Assembly (NCBI GenBank): GCA_000773965.1
Contig: JRUP01000018.1
Coordinates: 186,001-250,000, forward strand
Direction: 5' to 3'
Source: Enterobacter cancerogenus
Lineage (GTDB): Bacteria > Pseudomonadota > Gammaproteobacteria > Enterobacterales > Enterobacteriaceae
DNA length: 64,000 bases
The notes beneath the pieces were generated by a model. It ran no database searches. It was given only the letters and a program-made list of their open reading frames with translations, and was not told the DNA's origin. Position 1 is the first letter of the stretch. Each line of letters opens with the position of its first letter. Both the position numbers and the translations under genes were made by a program. Below are positions 18,549 to 28,076 of this stretch, one piece after another.

Positions 18549-19028
18549 ATGACTTCACGCGTTAACCATTTTAAAACCGCGCCAGCACTGGCCAAGTCCA
18601 TGTCCGATTTCTCTAACACCGTGGCGAATACCGCGCTGGAGAAGTCACTGAAACACTTGATCGATATCCGTGCTTCGCAGCTCAATCACTGTGCCTTCTG
18701 CCTCGATATGCATGTGAAGCAGGCGAAAATTGATGGCGAGCGTGAACTGCGTCTGCATCACGTTTCTATCTGGCGTGAATCTCCACTGTTCAGCGCTCGC
18801 GAGAAAGTGGCTTTTGCCCTGACCGAAGCGCTGACCCGCATTGGTGAACACGGCGTGGATGAAGCGCTGTACGGTGAAGTACGTGAACATTTCTCTGAAG
18901 GCGAAATCAGTGAGCTGACCTTTAAGATCGCCGCCATCAACACCTGGAACCGCCTGATGATTTTGTCACAGATGGCACCGGGTGCGCTCGACAGCGCTTA
19001 CGGGCTGGATCGTGCTGATTTGCGTTAA
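18549..19028 (+). CDS. Carboxymuconolactone decarboxylase / AhpD-like protein
   Basis: 159 residues, all helical. The CMD/AhpD CxxC motif is C48-x-x-C51 in NHCAFCLDMHVKQA, with His55 completing the typical CxxCxxxH proton relay. Proteins of this type act as peroxidase-like or disulfide reductants. Start ATG 18549 follows GAGG by 8 bases; an in-frame extension to 18531 overlapping azoR is less likely. With azoR and the GNAT it suggests a response to electrophilic or redox-active compounds. Confidence 0.88.
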   Translation: MTSRVNHFKTAPALAKSMSDFSNTVANTALEKSLKHLIDIRASQLNHCAFCLDMHVKQAKIDGERELRLHHVSIWRESPLFSAREKVAFALTEALTRIGEHGVDEALYGEVREHFSEGEISELTFKIAAINTWNRLMILSQMAPGALDSAYGLDRADLR

Positions 19029-19123
19029 TTTTTACCGCCAGTAGCCTGTGCTGCTGGCGTTGTCATGTTCATCTGCGCTGCCTGACGCTATAGTGAGATT
19101 TTGCACCACACAGGACAGCGCGC

Positions 19124-19759
19124 ATGAAAGGCATCAATATTGCGATTTACTTCGATCCCGACCTGATTCACATCAGCGTTCACCAGCAGGATGACAGCTA
19201 TCTCAGCCACCACTTCAGCTACGATGACAGCGTCATTGAAGAGATCTACCAGTGGCTGGAGCAGTTCACGCCTAATCGCACCCACATTTGCCTGATTGAG
19301 CACGATACTGCCGACATCCTCGCCGATGAGCTGGTCGATAACGGCTATCACGTCCATCAGGTGACGCAGCACGATCTCCTGAACTGGTTTGCCAGCGAGC
19401 CTCCTGCAGAACCCGATGGTTCGCCAGTGCGTGCCCTGCTGCGCTATCTGGAAAACGAAAACCCGTCTGAATATCAGTCTCGCACCCCGCAGATCGAAGC
19501 CTTAATGGATATGCTGGATGAGTTGGACGATCTGGAAGGCGTGGATGAAGTCGAAGATGAAGACAACCTGCCGGATGACGTACTGCGTTTGATGAAGCAG
19601 AAGAAAATCACCGCCAACCAAGCCGCAGAGCGTTTGCTGCCCGACGTCAATGAACGCATTCGCGAACACCTGATAAGCTACCCTGAGCTGATGACGCCCG
19701 AACTGCTGGAAGATTTCTTCCCGGAGTTGCTGGAAGCGTTAGAAACGCCAAAACATTGA
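19124..19759 (+). CDS. Acidic protein of unknown function with an IS110-like N-terminal fold
   Basis: 211 residues, not recognised. The N-terminal 95 residues read as a beta-strand/helix domain: INIAIYFDPDLIHISVH, then QWLEQFTPNRTHICLIEHD, then DELVDNGYHVHQVTQHDLL. This order resembles the DEDD (RuvC-like) domain of IS110-family transposases, but the first catalytic Asp position appears to be Tyr. Next is a very acidic stretch (about 125-150: DELDDLEGVDEVEDEDN) and a helical C-terminus (LPDDVLRLMKQKKITANQAAERLLP). There are no IS ends or other transposase parts. It is a single gene between the CMD gene and marC with its own ribosome binding site. Confidence 0.7.
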   Translation: MKGINIAIYFDPDLIHISVHQQDDSYLSHHFSYDDSVIEEIYQWLEQFTPNRTHICLIEHDTADILADELVDNGYHVHQVTQHDLLNWFASEPPAEPDGSPVRALLRYLENENPSEYQSRTPQIEALMDMLDELDDLEGVDEVEDEDNLPDDVLRLMKQKKITANQAAERLLPDVNERIREHLISYPELMTPELLEDFFPELLEALETPKH

Positions 19760-19841
19760 TGCATTTTGCATACGCGCGCTAAATTGTGCCGCGACGCGCC
19801 TCAACGGTGTGTCGCGGTGTCATTGAAACTCGGGGAAAACC

Positions 19842-20519
19842 ATGCTGGAACTGTTTAAAGCCATCGGGCTGGGATTGGTGGTGCTGTTGCCGCTGGCCAA
19901 CCCGCTGACCACGGTGGCGCTGTTTCTCGGTCTTGCGGGAGACATGAATTTCCAGGAACGCAATCGCCAGGCCATGCAGGCTTCGATTTACGTGTTCCTG
20001 ATTATGATGGTGGCGTGGTACGCCGGGAATGCAGTGCTGCACACCTTCGGCATCTCGATCCCTGGTCTGCGTATGGCAGGGGGATTGATCGTCGCCTTTA
20101 TCGGTTTTCGCATGCTGTTTCCGGCGAAACCCGTCGGCCACTCCGTTGAAGCCCGGCATAAACAGGATGAAATCGACGCCACCGATGCGAATCGTGAATC
20201 GGTAAATATCGCCTTCGTGCCGCTGGCGATGCCCAGTACGGCAGGCCCGGGCACTATTGCGATGATCATCAGTTCGGCTTCCACCGTAAAAGCGGGTGTT
20301 GATTTTCCTAATTGGGTGGTGAACGTGGCGCCGGTGCTGACCTTCTTGTCGGTCGCTGTGATTTTGTGGATTTCGCTGCGCAGTTCGGGCGCCATCATGA
20401 AGCTGGTCGGTAAAGGCGGGATTGAGGCAATTTCGCGGTTGATGGGCTTTTTGCTGGTGTGTATGGGCGTACAGTTTTTGATTAACGGCGTGTTAGAAGT
20501 GGTACGGACTTTCCATTGA
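19842..20519 (+). CDS. marC: MarC family integral membrane protein
   Basis: 225 residues (E. coli MarC 221) and collinear with it, including [20 protein letters not shown] at the start, [20 protein letters not shown] and [17 protein letters not shown]. There are six predicted inner-membrane helices. Despite its name it is not part of multidrug resistance in E. coli, and its transport role is unknown. The paralogues YhgN and YchE are less similar. GGGGAAAACC precedes the ATG. Confidence 0.92.
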   Translation: MLELFKAIGLGLVVLLPLANPLTTVALFLGLAGDMNFQERNRQAMQASIYVFLIMMVAWYAGNAVLHTFGISIPGLRMAGGLIVAFIGFRMLFPAKPVGHSVEARHKQDEIDATDANRESVNIAFVPLAMPSTAGPGTIAMIISSASTVKAGVDFPNWVVNVAPVLTFLSVAVILWISLRSSGAIMKLVGKGGIEAISRLMGFLLVCMGVQFLINGVLEVVRTFH

Positions 20520-20524
20520 AGAGA

Positions 20525-20544
20525 GTGCGGCCCGAAGGCCGCAC
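20525..20544. terminator. Bidirectional hairpin between marC and the cytochrome c gene
   Basis: A perfect 8-bp stem GTGCGGCC / GGCCGCAC with a CGAA loop, placed in the 30-bp gap between two convergent genes. Confidence 0.7.
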
Positions 20545-20549
20545 CCGAT

Positions 20550-21806
20550 TTACTCTGCTTTCAACGTTTTGCGCACATCCGCAACCTGATCTTTGGTCAC
20601 GGCTGGGGCATTGTTACTCCAGCCCTGACGAATAAAGGTCGCCAGCTGCGCCACTTCATCATCCGTCAAACGCTTACCAAAGCCCGGCATCGCCAGCGTG
20701 GACGGCGCCTTCTCGGTCGATGGCTGCTGCGCACCGGCGAGAATGGTGTGGATCAAGCCGGTAGGATCGTTGGCATTCACAATCGTGGCCTGATCCAGCT
20801 CCGGGAAGATCCCTGGCGCGCCTTTACCGGTCACGAAGTGACAGGCACCGCAGTTATCGATGTACAGACGCTCACCTTCCGTCAGGTTTTTCGCTGCGGT
20901 CAGTTTGGCTTCTGTCGCCTGCTGCTTCTGCACGTTGTACGCCTGCAGCGGCGGGTTGCCACCGATAAATTTCAGGTACGACGCAATCGCTTTCAGGTCG
21001 GCATTGGTCATGTGCGAGCTGGAATGCTCAATCACTGACTTCATCTCACCGCCTACCGCCGCTTTATCGTTACGACCGGTTTGCAGGTAATCAACGATCT
21101 CCTGCTCGCTCCAGCGCGGTAAGCCACGCAGCGACGGCACATCCCAGTTGTTCAGGCTGCCACCAGCGAGGAACTTGTCGTCACCGCTGTCCAGCGCTTT
21201 CTCGTTCATACCGAGGCCGCGTGGCGTATGGCACGAGCCACAGTGACCGAGGCTTTCCACGATGTAAGCACCGCGATTCACTTCTTCAGATGCGCCGCCA
21301 ATCGGCTGGAACGGCTTGTCAGAAGTGAATGCCCAGTTCCAGAAGCGCATGCCCCAGCGCTGGCTGAACGGGAAGCTCAGTTTGGTCTCTTCCGGCTGTT
21401 CGCTGCTCGGCTTCACGCCTTTCATGAAGTAGACATACAGCGCGTGCATGTCTTCATCACTGATTTTGGCGTAATCCGGGTACGGCATGGCCGGATAGAG
21501 GCGTGAACCATCTGGCAGCACGCCTTTGCGCACCGCATCAGAGAACTGCTGCTCGCTGTAGTTGCCGATGCCGTGCTCTTTGTCCGGCGTGATGTTGGTG
21601 GAGAAGATGGTGCCGAGATTCGACTCAATCGCCAGACCACCCGCATAATCCGCTTTGCCCGACACGGTATGGCACGCCATACAGTCGCCAAGACGAGACA
21701 GATATTCACCCTGCTTGATCAGCGCGGCTTCATCTTCCGCATGAGCCTGTACCGCAAAGCTTCCCAGCAGCACGGCGTTAGCGATTAACAATGATTTTAA
21801 TTTCAT
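20550..21806 (-). CDS. Triheme cytochrome c subunit of a membrane-bound GMC dehydrogenase (gluconate 2-dehydrogenase type)
   Basis: 418 residues with a signal peptide (LLIANAVLLGSFAVQAHAED) cleaved near residue 23. Three CxxCH heme sites are visible: C42-MA-C45-H46, C189-GS-C192-H193 and C319-GA-C322-H323. This is the standard arrangement of cytochrome subunits that pass electrons from periplasmic sugar-acid or polyol dehydrogenases to ubiquinone. It is the last gene of a three-gene operon, 4 bases after the flavoprotein gene. Known relatives oxidise gluconate, 2-ketogluconate or sorbitol; sequence reading alone cannot decide between them. Confidence 0.93.
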   Translation of the reverse strand: MKLKSLLIANAVLLGSFAVQAHAEDEAALIKQGEYLSRLGDCMACHTVSGKADYAGGLAIESNLGTIFSTNITPDKEHGIGNYSEQQFSDAVRKGVLPDGSRLYPAMPYPDYAKISDEDMHALYVYFMKGVKPSSEQPEETKLSFPFSQRWGMRFWNWAFTSDKPFQPIGGASEEVNRGAYIVESLGHCGSCHTPRGLGMNEKALDSGDDKFLAGGSLNNWDVPSLRGLPRWSEQEIVDYLQTGRNDKAAVGGEMKSVIEHSSSHMTNADLKAIASYLKFIGGNPPLQAYNVQKQQATEAKLTAAKNLTEGERLYIDNCGACHFVTGKGAPGIFPELDQATIVNANDPTGLIHTILAGAQQPSTEKAPSTLAMPGFGKRLTDDEVAQLATFIRQGWSNNAPAVTKDQVADVRKTLKAE

Positions 21807-21810
21807 GTGC

Positions 21811-23580
21811 TTATGCCTGTACCAATGGACCTGGGTTTTTCAGATAGTGTTCTTTGATCGCCTGCGCCGCCATCAGGGTAATCGCACCGATGGTATCGGT
21901 CGGGTTCGCCTGGAAGTTTTGCGGGAAGGCGTTACCGCCCGGTACAAACACGTTATGCACATCCCAGCTCTGCAGGTACTTGTTCAGCGCAGAAGTTCTT
22001 GGGTTATCGCCCATCACCGCGCCGCCCACGTTGTGCGTGGAGACGTATTTGGTCAGGTCAAAGTCCGCGCCCATCGGCAGGAAGCTCATGCTCATGCTGT
22101 CTGGGTTCAGTTCTTTGGCGATATCGCCAACGATGCCTTTCAGATGCTGTTGCAGCTTAAGTTCGTTCTCTTTCCAGTTGAACGTCATACGCAGCAGCGG
22201 CTGACCGCGATGGTCGGTGTAGTGCGGATCCAGATCCAGATAGATATCGCGATACGACTGGCAAGTTGTCGTGATGCTGATCTTCATAGAATGGTTGTAC
22301 CACTCTTCCAGACCCTCTTTGTAACCCATGCCCCAGGCTGGCGTGCCTTTTGGCAGTGCAGCGGCCATTGGCGTACCAGTGGCTTGCGAGCTGTGGATCT
22401 TCGCGCCGCCGAGGAAGCCGAGGCCTGGGCCATCGAAGTTGCCTGGAGAGATGTCGTTGAACATCTGGCCGGTGGCGCCTGCGGTGGCGTAGGAGTTAAA
22501 GTTCTTGTCTTTGAAGAACAGGGTCGCGCCGCCGTTGGACAGGAACGCGTAGTTACGGCCCACCACACCCTCTTCGGTGATTGGGTTGTACGGCTTACCG
22601 ATACCGGACAACAGCATCAGACGCACGTTGTACAGCTGGAAGCTGGACAGCACCACGATTTTGGCTGGCTGGAACACTTCGTTGCCGTCTGCATCGAAGT
22701 AGAGAACGCCCTTCGCGGTTTTACCATCATCGTGCAGCACTACTTTGTACACTTCCGCATGCACTTCGTAAGAGAAGTTTGGCAGACGCTTCAGTGCATC
22801 CATCACAGCAGTTTGCGGTGAGGCTTTGGAGTAGTTCAGGCACGGATATTTCGAGCAGTAACCGCAATAGTTACAAGGCGCGATCTGGTTGCCGTACGGG
22901 TTTTTCCACGCGCGGGATACGCACGCAGACGGGTTCGGGAACGGGTGATAACCCAGCTTGGTGGCCGCTTCTTTAAACATCACGTTGTTCAGCGTGTCTT
23001 CCAGCGCAGGCAGCGGATAGGGTTCAGAACGTGGCCCTTCAAACGGGTCGCCGCCTTCCAGAATCTGACCGCGCAGGTTGCCGGTATTACCCGACTGACC
23101 GCAAATCAGCTCAAACTTGTAGTAATACGGCTCGATCTCTTCCCAGGTGAACGGGAAGTCCATCACGCGCATATCGTCCTGCAGCACGCCCGGCTTGTAG
23201 GCCTGATCGACGTAAGTTTTCAGTTTGATATCGGTTGGCGTTGGACGAATCAGTACCGCCGTCCAGTGCATGCCTGCGCCGCCGACACCGGTACCCGGTG
23301 CGAACGCGCCCCATTTACGGGTTGGCAGTGCGGTCTGGCTCATATTGTAACGCACGGTGACCGCCACTTCTTTCGGGGTGGCGAACACTTTGTTACGCAC
23401 GTTGTAGGCGTATTCATCAGCCGGTTTCGGGTAAGCAAAATCCGGGTAATCACGCTCGCCGCCGCGCTCTAACGCGCGCACTTCCAGCCCGGCCAATGCC
23501 AGTTCGATACTCATCAACGAGCCGGCCCAGCCGAGGCCGCAAACGACGACGTCGACTTCTTTCTTTGTAATCTGTGCCAT
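21811..23580 (-). CDS. FAD-dependent GMC oxidoreductase, large subunit (gluconate 2-dehydrogenase type)
   Basis: 589 residues. The N-terminal FAD-binding Rossmann motif is VVVCGLGWAGSLMSIELA followed by ALERGG. A GMC segment GVGGAGMHWTAVLIRPTP follows, and a Cys-rich patch CNYCGYCSKYPC near residue 240 may hold a cofactor or disulfides. The C-terminal active-site region is STHNVGGAVMG and VPGGNAFPQN. No signal peptide; such subunits are carried out by the Tat signal of the small subunit. Expected to oxidise a sugar acid in the periplasm and feed the cytochrome subunit. Confidence 0.93.
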   Translation of the reverse strand: MAQITKKEVDVVVCGLGWAGSLMSIELALAGLEVRALERGGERDYPDFAYPKPADEYAYNVRNKVFATPKEVAVTVRYNMSQTALPTRKWGAFAPGTGVGGAGMHWTAVLIRPTPTDIKLKTYVDQAYKPGVLQDDMRVMDFPFTWEEIEPYYYKFELICGQSGNTGNLRGQILEGGDPFEGPRSEPYPLPALEDTLNNVMFKEAATKLGYHPFPNPSACVSRAWKNPYGNQIAPCNYCGYCSKYPCLNYSKASPQTAVMDALKRLPNFSYEVHAEVYKVVLHDDGKTAKGVLYFDADGNEVFQPAKIVVLSSFQLYNVRLMLLSGIGKPYNPITEEGVVGRNYAFLSNGGATLFFKDKNFNSYATAGATGQMFNDISPGNFDGPGLGFLGGAKIHSSQATGTPMAAALPKGTPAWGMGYKEGLEEWYNHSMKISITTTCQSYRDIYLDLDPHYTDHRGQPLLRMTFNWKENELKLQQHLKGIVGDIAKELNPDSMSMSFLPMGADFDLTKYVSTHNVGGAVMGDNPRTSALNKYLQSWDVHNVFVPGGNAFPQNFQANPTDTIGAITLMAAQAIKEHYLKNPGPLVQA

Positions 23581-23619
23581 GTTAATCCTGTCTCACATTC
23601 CAAATACGGGGGTGTCGGC

Positions 23620-24351
23620 TTATGCGCGCTCACCCAAGAGGCTGACCGGTCCCAGCGGGTACGGCACGTTGTGCTGTTTCACCCACTCGGTGAAGCTGGC
23701 GCGTGCGCCTGGGAAACCGATCGCAATCCAGGCTTTCATGCCCTTGTTGCCGCCGTACATTGGATCGGCGAGGTAACCGTGTTTGGTATCAGCCAGAAGC
23801 TGGCCAAAGAACTGCGAGGCTTTCAGGTTCGGTTCACCCATTGCCGGGAAATCGATACCGTCATTTTTATTGACCTTGGTCAGCACCGCGTCTTTCTCTT
23901 CCAGCGTCAGTTCATGGAAGGATTTTTTGTAGGTGCTCTGCGTCCACTGTTCCACCAGCTTGATGCCTGTGCGATACAGTTCTTGCGGGGTGTAAGGGAT
24001 CTGATAACCCATGGTGGCTGGCGCGTGCACGTCGAACGGACCCTGCATGTAAATTTCGCCGCCGAACTCAGGGCTATGGAGTTGCTGATCGATAAAGATC
24101 GGCACGTTGGTTTCCAGTGCACCTGGCGCTTTGCCCTTACCACCGGCCGGAATCAGACGATCGGTCGCGGCCAGAATAAACTGCCACTCCTCAGCGCTGA
24201 AAAAGATCGGTTTGTAATCGGCGAGTTCCGGTGCTGCCATTTCCGCAGCTTGCGCCGCAGTTAATCCCTTAAATACCAGGTCGCTTAATGGCAAAGCCAA
24301 TAACGACCCAAGCAAAAACTTACGTCTGGTGGTCGGTTTATTTAGAAGCAT
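23620..24351 (-). CDS. Gluconate 2-dehydrogenase subunit 3 family protein, Tat-exported
   Basis: 243 residues. A twin-arginine signal (TTRRKFLLGSLLALPLSDL) opens the protein, so the complex is probably exported folded with FAD by Tat. The rest fits the small subunit of gluconate 2-dehydrogenase-like complexes (FSAEEWQFILAATDRLIPA, IPYTPQELYRTGIKLVEQW). First gene of the operon; 39 bases separate it from the flavoprotein gene. The promoter should lie in the AT-rich spacer to its right. Confidence 0.92.
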   Translation of the reverse strand: MLLNKPTTRRKFLLGSLLALPLSDLVFKGLTAAQAAEMAAPELADYKPIFFSAEEWQFILAATDRLIPAGGKGKAPGALETNVPIFIDQQLHSPEFGGEIYMQGPFDVHAPATMGYQIPYTPQELYRTGIKLVEQWTQSTYKKSFHELTLEEKDAVLTKVNKNDGIDFPAMGEPNLKASQFFGQLLADTKHGYLADPMYGGNKGMKAWIAIGFPGARASFTEWVKQHNVPYPLGPVSLLGERA

Positions 24352-24884
24352 GGCGCGACGACTCTCACTTGCTAAGAAAGATAATTATTTTTGTTAATGG
24401 CTTTATAAATCGGTAAATAACCTGGCAATCTTAGGGATATAGATATTTCTGAATGTAAGAATCAATGTTCGGATGTGTTTTGATGAGAAACCATCATGAT
24501 GTTGAATTTAGGTTAAGGGCAGGTAAAGGGCTTTCGAGGGGTGAATTGGACTTTTAACCGTACAATTGCTGTGTTTTTAGCAATTCAGGATGGGCAAATG
24601 ACCAAAATTGATCGCGCAAAGAAATAATCGCTCAATTCAATCGATAAAAATAAATCATACTTCCATACAAGAGAATTATTCTCATTAATAACATCTTATT
24701 TACTTAATTGACCAGTACATGAACGATCTATTTCCTGGAAATGACAGGCGGCGCACAAAATAAGTGAAATAATCGCCGAATGTTATCATTTGTTAATTTC
24801 CGGCACAGCTCAGAACAAACCGGCATTTTGCCTGAGCGTCGGCAGCGATAGAGTCGATTAATCTATCACTCAGGAAAATAATAA
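24352..24884. other. 533-bp AT-rich divergent promoter region
   Basis: No gene seen. It separates the dehydrogenase operon (leftward) from a solute-binding protein gene (rightward) and must hold both promoters. It is clearly AT-richer than its flanks. It contains several short inverted pieces and one Fur-like palindrome at 24670-24684. Confidence 0.7.
24670..24684. promoter_or_regulatory. Fur-box-like palindrome
   Basis: AGAGAATTATTCTCA matches 11 of the 14 defined bases of the 7-1-7 Fur consensus TGATAATNATTATCA. It lies about 200 bp before the solute-binding protein gene and about 320 bp before the dehydrogenase operon. By sequence alone it could serve either gene, another palindrome-binding factor, or none. 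Confidence 0.35.
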
Positions 24885-26456
24885 ATGCGTGCATTGATTT
24901 TGTTGGTCACTTTATGGAGTAGTGCATTTGCCGTGCAGGCTGCGACACCGAAAGACACGCTGGTGGTTGCTGTACCGCTGGATGGCATTATCAGTTTCGA
25001 TCCCGCGGAAAGCTTTGAAACGGTCAGCAACAGCGTACAGCGCAACATCTACCAGACGCTGGTGCAAGCCGACCGCGATACGCCACAGAAACTGGCACCG
25101 CTGCTGGCCACTTCCTGGCAAAGTGGCAGTACGCCACACAGCCTGGTGTTTAACCTTAAACCGGGTGCCCGCTTCTCCAGCGGCAATGTGGTGACGCCGC
25201 AGGATGTGATTTTCTCACTGACGCGTGCTGTGCAGTTGAACAAAGCGCCCTCTTTTATTCTCGCCGAGTTTGGCTGGACCAACGAGAACATCGCCAGCCA
25301 GTTTAAGGTGCTGAATGATCATCAGCTGGAGATTCAATGGCCCGCACAGATTGGTCAGGATTTGGCGCTGCGCCTGCTGACTGCGCCAGTCGCATCCGTC
25401 GTGGACAGTAAAACCGTGCAGCAGCATGCGGTGAATAACGATCTCGGCAATGGCTGGCTGCACACCAACACCGCAGGCAGCGGCGCGTTTACGATTCAGC
25501 AGTATGTGCCACAGCAGGCGCTGGTGCTGAGCGCCAACCCGCAAGCCAAACCGCAGCCACACCTGAAGCGTATATTGCTGAAAGGCGTGGCCGATGCGGG
25601 TGCGCGTCGCCTGCTGATTCAGCAAGGCGATGTCGATGTCGCTTATCAGCTCGGCCCCGATCAAATCGATGCGCTAAAGAGCGATAAGCACCTGCACATT
25701 GCGTCATTCCCTTCGAGCCTGGTGTATTACCTGGGCTTCAATACGCAGAACCAAGCGCAGCCCGCATTGGGTAATCCGGCCCTATGGGAAGCGGCGCGCT
25801 GGTTGGTGGATTACCAGTCCATCTCACATGATTTGCTGAAAGGTCAGTACCGCATTCATCAAAGTTTCCTGCCGCAGGGCTTTGATGGCGCGCTGGAGGA
25901 CCAACCGTTCCACTACGATGTGGCGAAAGCAAAGGCGATTTTGGCCAAAGGGGGCATTAAACCGGGCAGCAAATTTGCGCTGACGGTGATCAATCAGCCG
26001 CCGTACATTGATGTTGCCCAGGCGCTGCAGGCCAGCTTTGCCAAAGCGGACGTGCAGATTGAGTTGCAGCCGGTGGCGGAATCCGAGCTGTGGAGCAAGA
26101 TGCGCGGCCGAGATTTCCAGTCGATCTTTATCTACTGGGGCGCGGATTACGTTGACCCGAATACCAATGCCAGCGCCTTTGCTTACAACGTGCCGGGCGG
26201 CTCAAAAACATTGGCGTGGCGTGTCGGCTGGGAGATTCCGGAACTCAGCGCCAAAACACGTGCCGCAGCGGGTGAAAGTGACGCCGCCAAACGCCGCGCG
26301 CTTTACACCGACCTGCAAAATACCGTGCAGCAGAACTCTCCGTTTGTGGTGATGCTGCAGGGTGCGCAGCAGGTGGCGGTGCGGAACAACGTCAACCATG
26401 TGCAGCAAGGAATTGGGGTGAGCTTGCTGTTCTTTGATGTAGTGCAGAAGCAGTAA
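24885..26456 (+). CDS. ABC transporter solute-binding protein, family 5 (peptide/nickel type)
   Basis: 523 residues with signal peptide MRALILLVTLWSSAFAVQA. The SBP_bac_5 fold is clear: VAVPLDGIISFDPAESFET, YQTLVQADRDTPQKLAPLLA, FNLKPGARFSSGNVVTPQDV and a late FQSIFIYWGADYVDPNTNAS. Family members bind oligopeptides, nickel chelates, glutathione or opines; the ligand cannot be told here. No permease or ATPase gene is nearby, so it must share a transporter encoded elsewhere or act as a stand-alone receptor. AGGA lies about nine bases before the ATG. Confidence 0.9.
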   Translation: MRALILLVTLWSSAFAVQAATPKDTLVVAVPLDGIISFDPAESFETVSNSVQRNIYQTLVQADRDTPQKLAPLLATSWQSGSTPHSLVFNLKPGARFSSGNVVTPQDVIFSLTRAVQLNKAPSFILAEFGWTNENIASQFKVLNDHQLEIQWPAQIGQDLALRLLTAPVASVVDSKTVQQHAVNNDLGNGWLHTNTAGSGAFTIQQYVPQQALVLSANPQAKPQPHLKRILLKGVADAGARRLLIQQGDVDVAYQLGPDQIDALKSDKHLHIASFPSSLVYYLGFNTQNQAQPALGNPALWEAARWLVDYQSISHDLLKGQYRIHQSFLPQGFDGALEDQPFHYDVAKAKAILAKGGIKPGSKFALTVINQPPYIDVAQALQASFAKADVQIELQPVAESELWSKMRGRDFQSIFIYWGADYVDPNTNASAFAYNVPGGSKTLAWRVGWEIPELSAKTRAAAGESDAAKRRALYTDLQNTVQQNSPFVVMLQGAQQVAVRNNVNHVQQGIGVSLLFFDVVQKQ

Positions 26457-26465
26457 ATCCTGTTG

Positions 26466-26487
26466 ATGGGGGAATGACTTCCCCCAT
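26466..26487 (+). terminator. Hairpin after the solute-binding protein gene
   Basis: A 9-bp perfect stem ATGGGGGAA / TTCCCCCAT with a TGAC loop, 10 bases after the stop. The tail (TATCACTTTC) is only moderately T-rich. Confidence 0.55.
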
Positions 26488-26573
26488 TATCACTTTCAGT
26501 ACAATCTTCATCCTTCCCCTCGCATCGCTTGCTATTCTTTCTGGCATAACCTGTTGCCTGCGAGTGAAAAAAT

Positions 26574-28076
26574 ATGACCACCCCGTTGCTGATTGCTCAA
26601 ACGCCCGACATCCAGTTATCCCTGCTTTCCAATATGGCGAACCGCCACGGTTTGATCACCGGCGCCACCGGCACCGGTAAAACCGTGACGCTGCAAAAGA
26701 TCGCGGAATCCTTCTCGAACATCGGTGTGCCGGTGTTTATGGCCGACGTCAAAGGCGATCTCACTGGCGTGGCGACCGCCGGTGAAAGCTCGGAAAAGTT
26801 ACTGGCGCGGTTGGAAAAGATTGGCGTCACCGACTGGCAGGCACAGAAAAATCCGGTGATGGTGTGGGATATTTTTGCCGAGAAAGGTCATCCGGTGCGT
26901 GCCACAGTTTCTGACCTTGGCCCGCTGTTGCTGGCACGCTTGCTCAACCTCAATGAGGTGCAATCGGGCGTGCTGCAAATCATCTTCCGCATCGCCGACG
27001 ATCAGGGCCTGTTGCTGCTGGATTTCAAAGATCTGCGCGCCATGACGCAGTACATCGGCGATAACGCCAAATCCTTCCAGACGCAGTACGGCAACATTAA
27101 CAGCGCCTCGGTGGGGGCGATTCAGCGCGGTTTGCTGGCGCTGGAACAGCAAGGCGCTGAACACTTCTTCGGCGAGCCGATGCTGGATATCCGTGACTGG
27201 ATGCGCTGTGACAACGAAGGCAAAGGTTTCATCAACATCCTTTCCGCCGAGAAGCTGTATCAAATGCCGAAACTCTATGCCACCAGCCTGCTGTGGCTGC
27301 TGGCGGAGCTGTACGAGCAGTTGCCCGAAGCGGGCGACCTTGATAAACCGAAAATGGTGTTCTTCTTTGATGAGGCACACCTGTTGTTTACCGATGCGCC
27401 GCCGGTACTGCTGGAGAAAGTGGAGCAAGTGATCCGTCTGATTCGATCCAAAGGCATCGGCGTCTATTTCGTCACGCAGAATCCGTCGGATATCCCTGAT
27501 AACGTGCTCGGCCAGCTGGGCAATCGCGTGCAACACGCCCTGCGCGCCTTCACGCCGAAAGATCAAAAAGCGGTGAAAAGCGCTGCCGAAACCATGCGGG
27601 CTAACCCTGCGTTCGATACCGTGGAAGCCATTCAGGCGCTGGGCACCGGCGAGGCACTGATTTCGTTCCTCGATGAAAAAGGCAGCCCGTCGATGGTGCA
27701 GCGCGCCATGGTGATTGCGCCCGGCTCGCGCATGGGGCCGGTGACGCAGGATGAACGTAATGGCTTAATCAATAACTCACCGCTGTACGGAAAATACGAT
27801 ACCGAAGTGGACCGCGAATCCGCGTTTGAGATGCTGCAAAAAGGCGTGCAGGCCGCCCCGCAGCAGGCCGATGCGCCGGAAGCCAAAGGCAATAATGTCG
27901 AAGTTGATGATGGCATTCTCGGCGGGTTGAAAGACATTCTGTTTGGCACCACCGGACCGCGCGGCGGCAAGCGCGATGGCGTGGTGCAGAGCGTGGCAAA
28001 AAGCGCGGCGCGCCAGGTCACCAACCAAATCATTCGTGGCGTGCTGGGAAGTTTGATGGGCGGCCGTCGTCGATAA
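26574..28076 (+). CDS. yjgR: HerA/FtsK-like ATPase YjgR (DUF853)
   Basis: 500 residues, the same as E. coli YjgR. The Walker A motif is [12 protein letters not shown] near residue 32, and Walker B is [12 protein letters not shown]. These are followed by [23 protein letters not shown], typical of the helicase HerA-like C-terminal family. The C-terminal tail is Gly/Arg rich (GSLMGGRRR). Biological role is unknown. In E. coli it lies next to lptG; here yjiN and a carbohydrate cassette intervene. Confidence 0.94.
   Translation: MTTPLLIAQTPDIQLSLLSNMANRHGLITGATGTGKTVTLQKIAESFSNIGVPVFMADVKGDLTGVATAGESSEKLLARLEKIGVTDWQAQKNPVMVWDIFAEKGHPVRATVSDLGPLLLARLLNLNEVQSGVLQIIFRIADDQGLLLLDFKDLRAMTQYIGDNAKSFQTQYGNINSASVGAIQRGLLALEQQGAEHFFGEPMLDIRDWMRCDNEGKGFINILSAEKLYQMPKLYATSLLWLLAELYEQLPEAGDLDKPKMVFFFDEAHLLFTDAPPVLLEKVEQVIRLIRSKGIGVYFVTQNPSDIPDNVLGQLGNRVQHALRAFTPKDQKAVKSAAETMRANPAFDTVEAIQALGTGEALISFLDEKGSPSMVQRAMVIAPGSRMGPVTQDERNGLINNSPLYGKYDTEVDRESAFEMLQKGVQAAPQQADAPEAKGNNVEVDDGILGGLKDILFGTTGPRGGKRDGVVQSVAKSAARQVTNQIIRGVLGSLMGGRRR

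Noticed and set aside
21805..22821. A 338-codon plus-strand open frame opposite the GMC dehydrogenase gene
   Set aside because: Shadow of a strongly supported coding region, with no start signal or domain.
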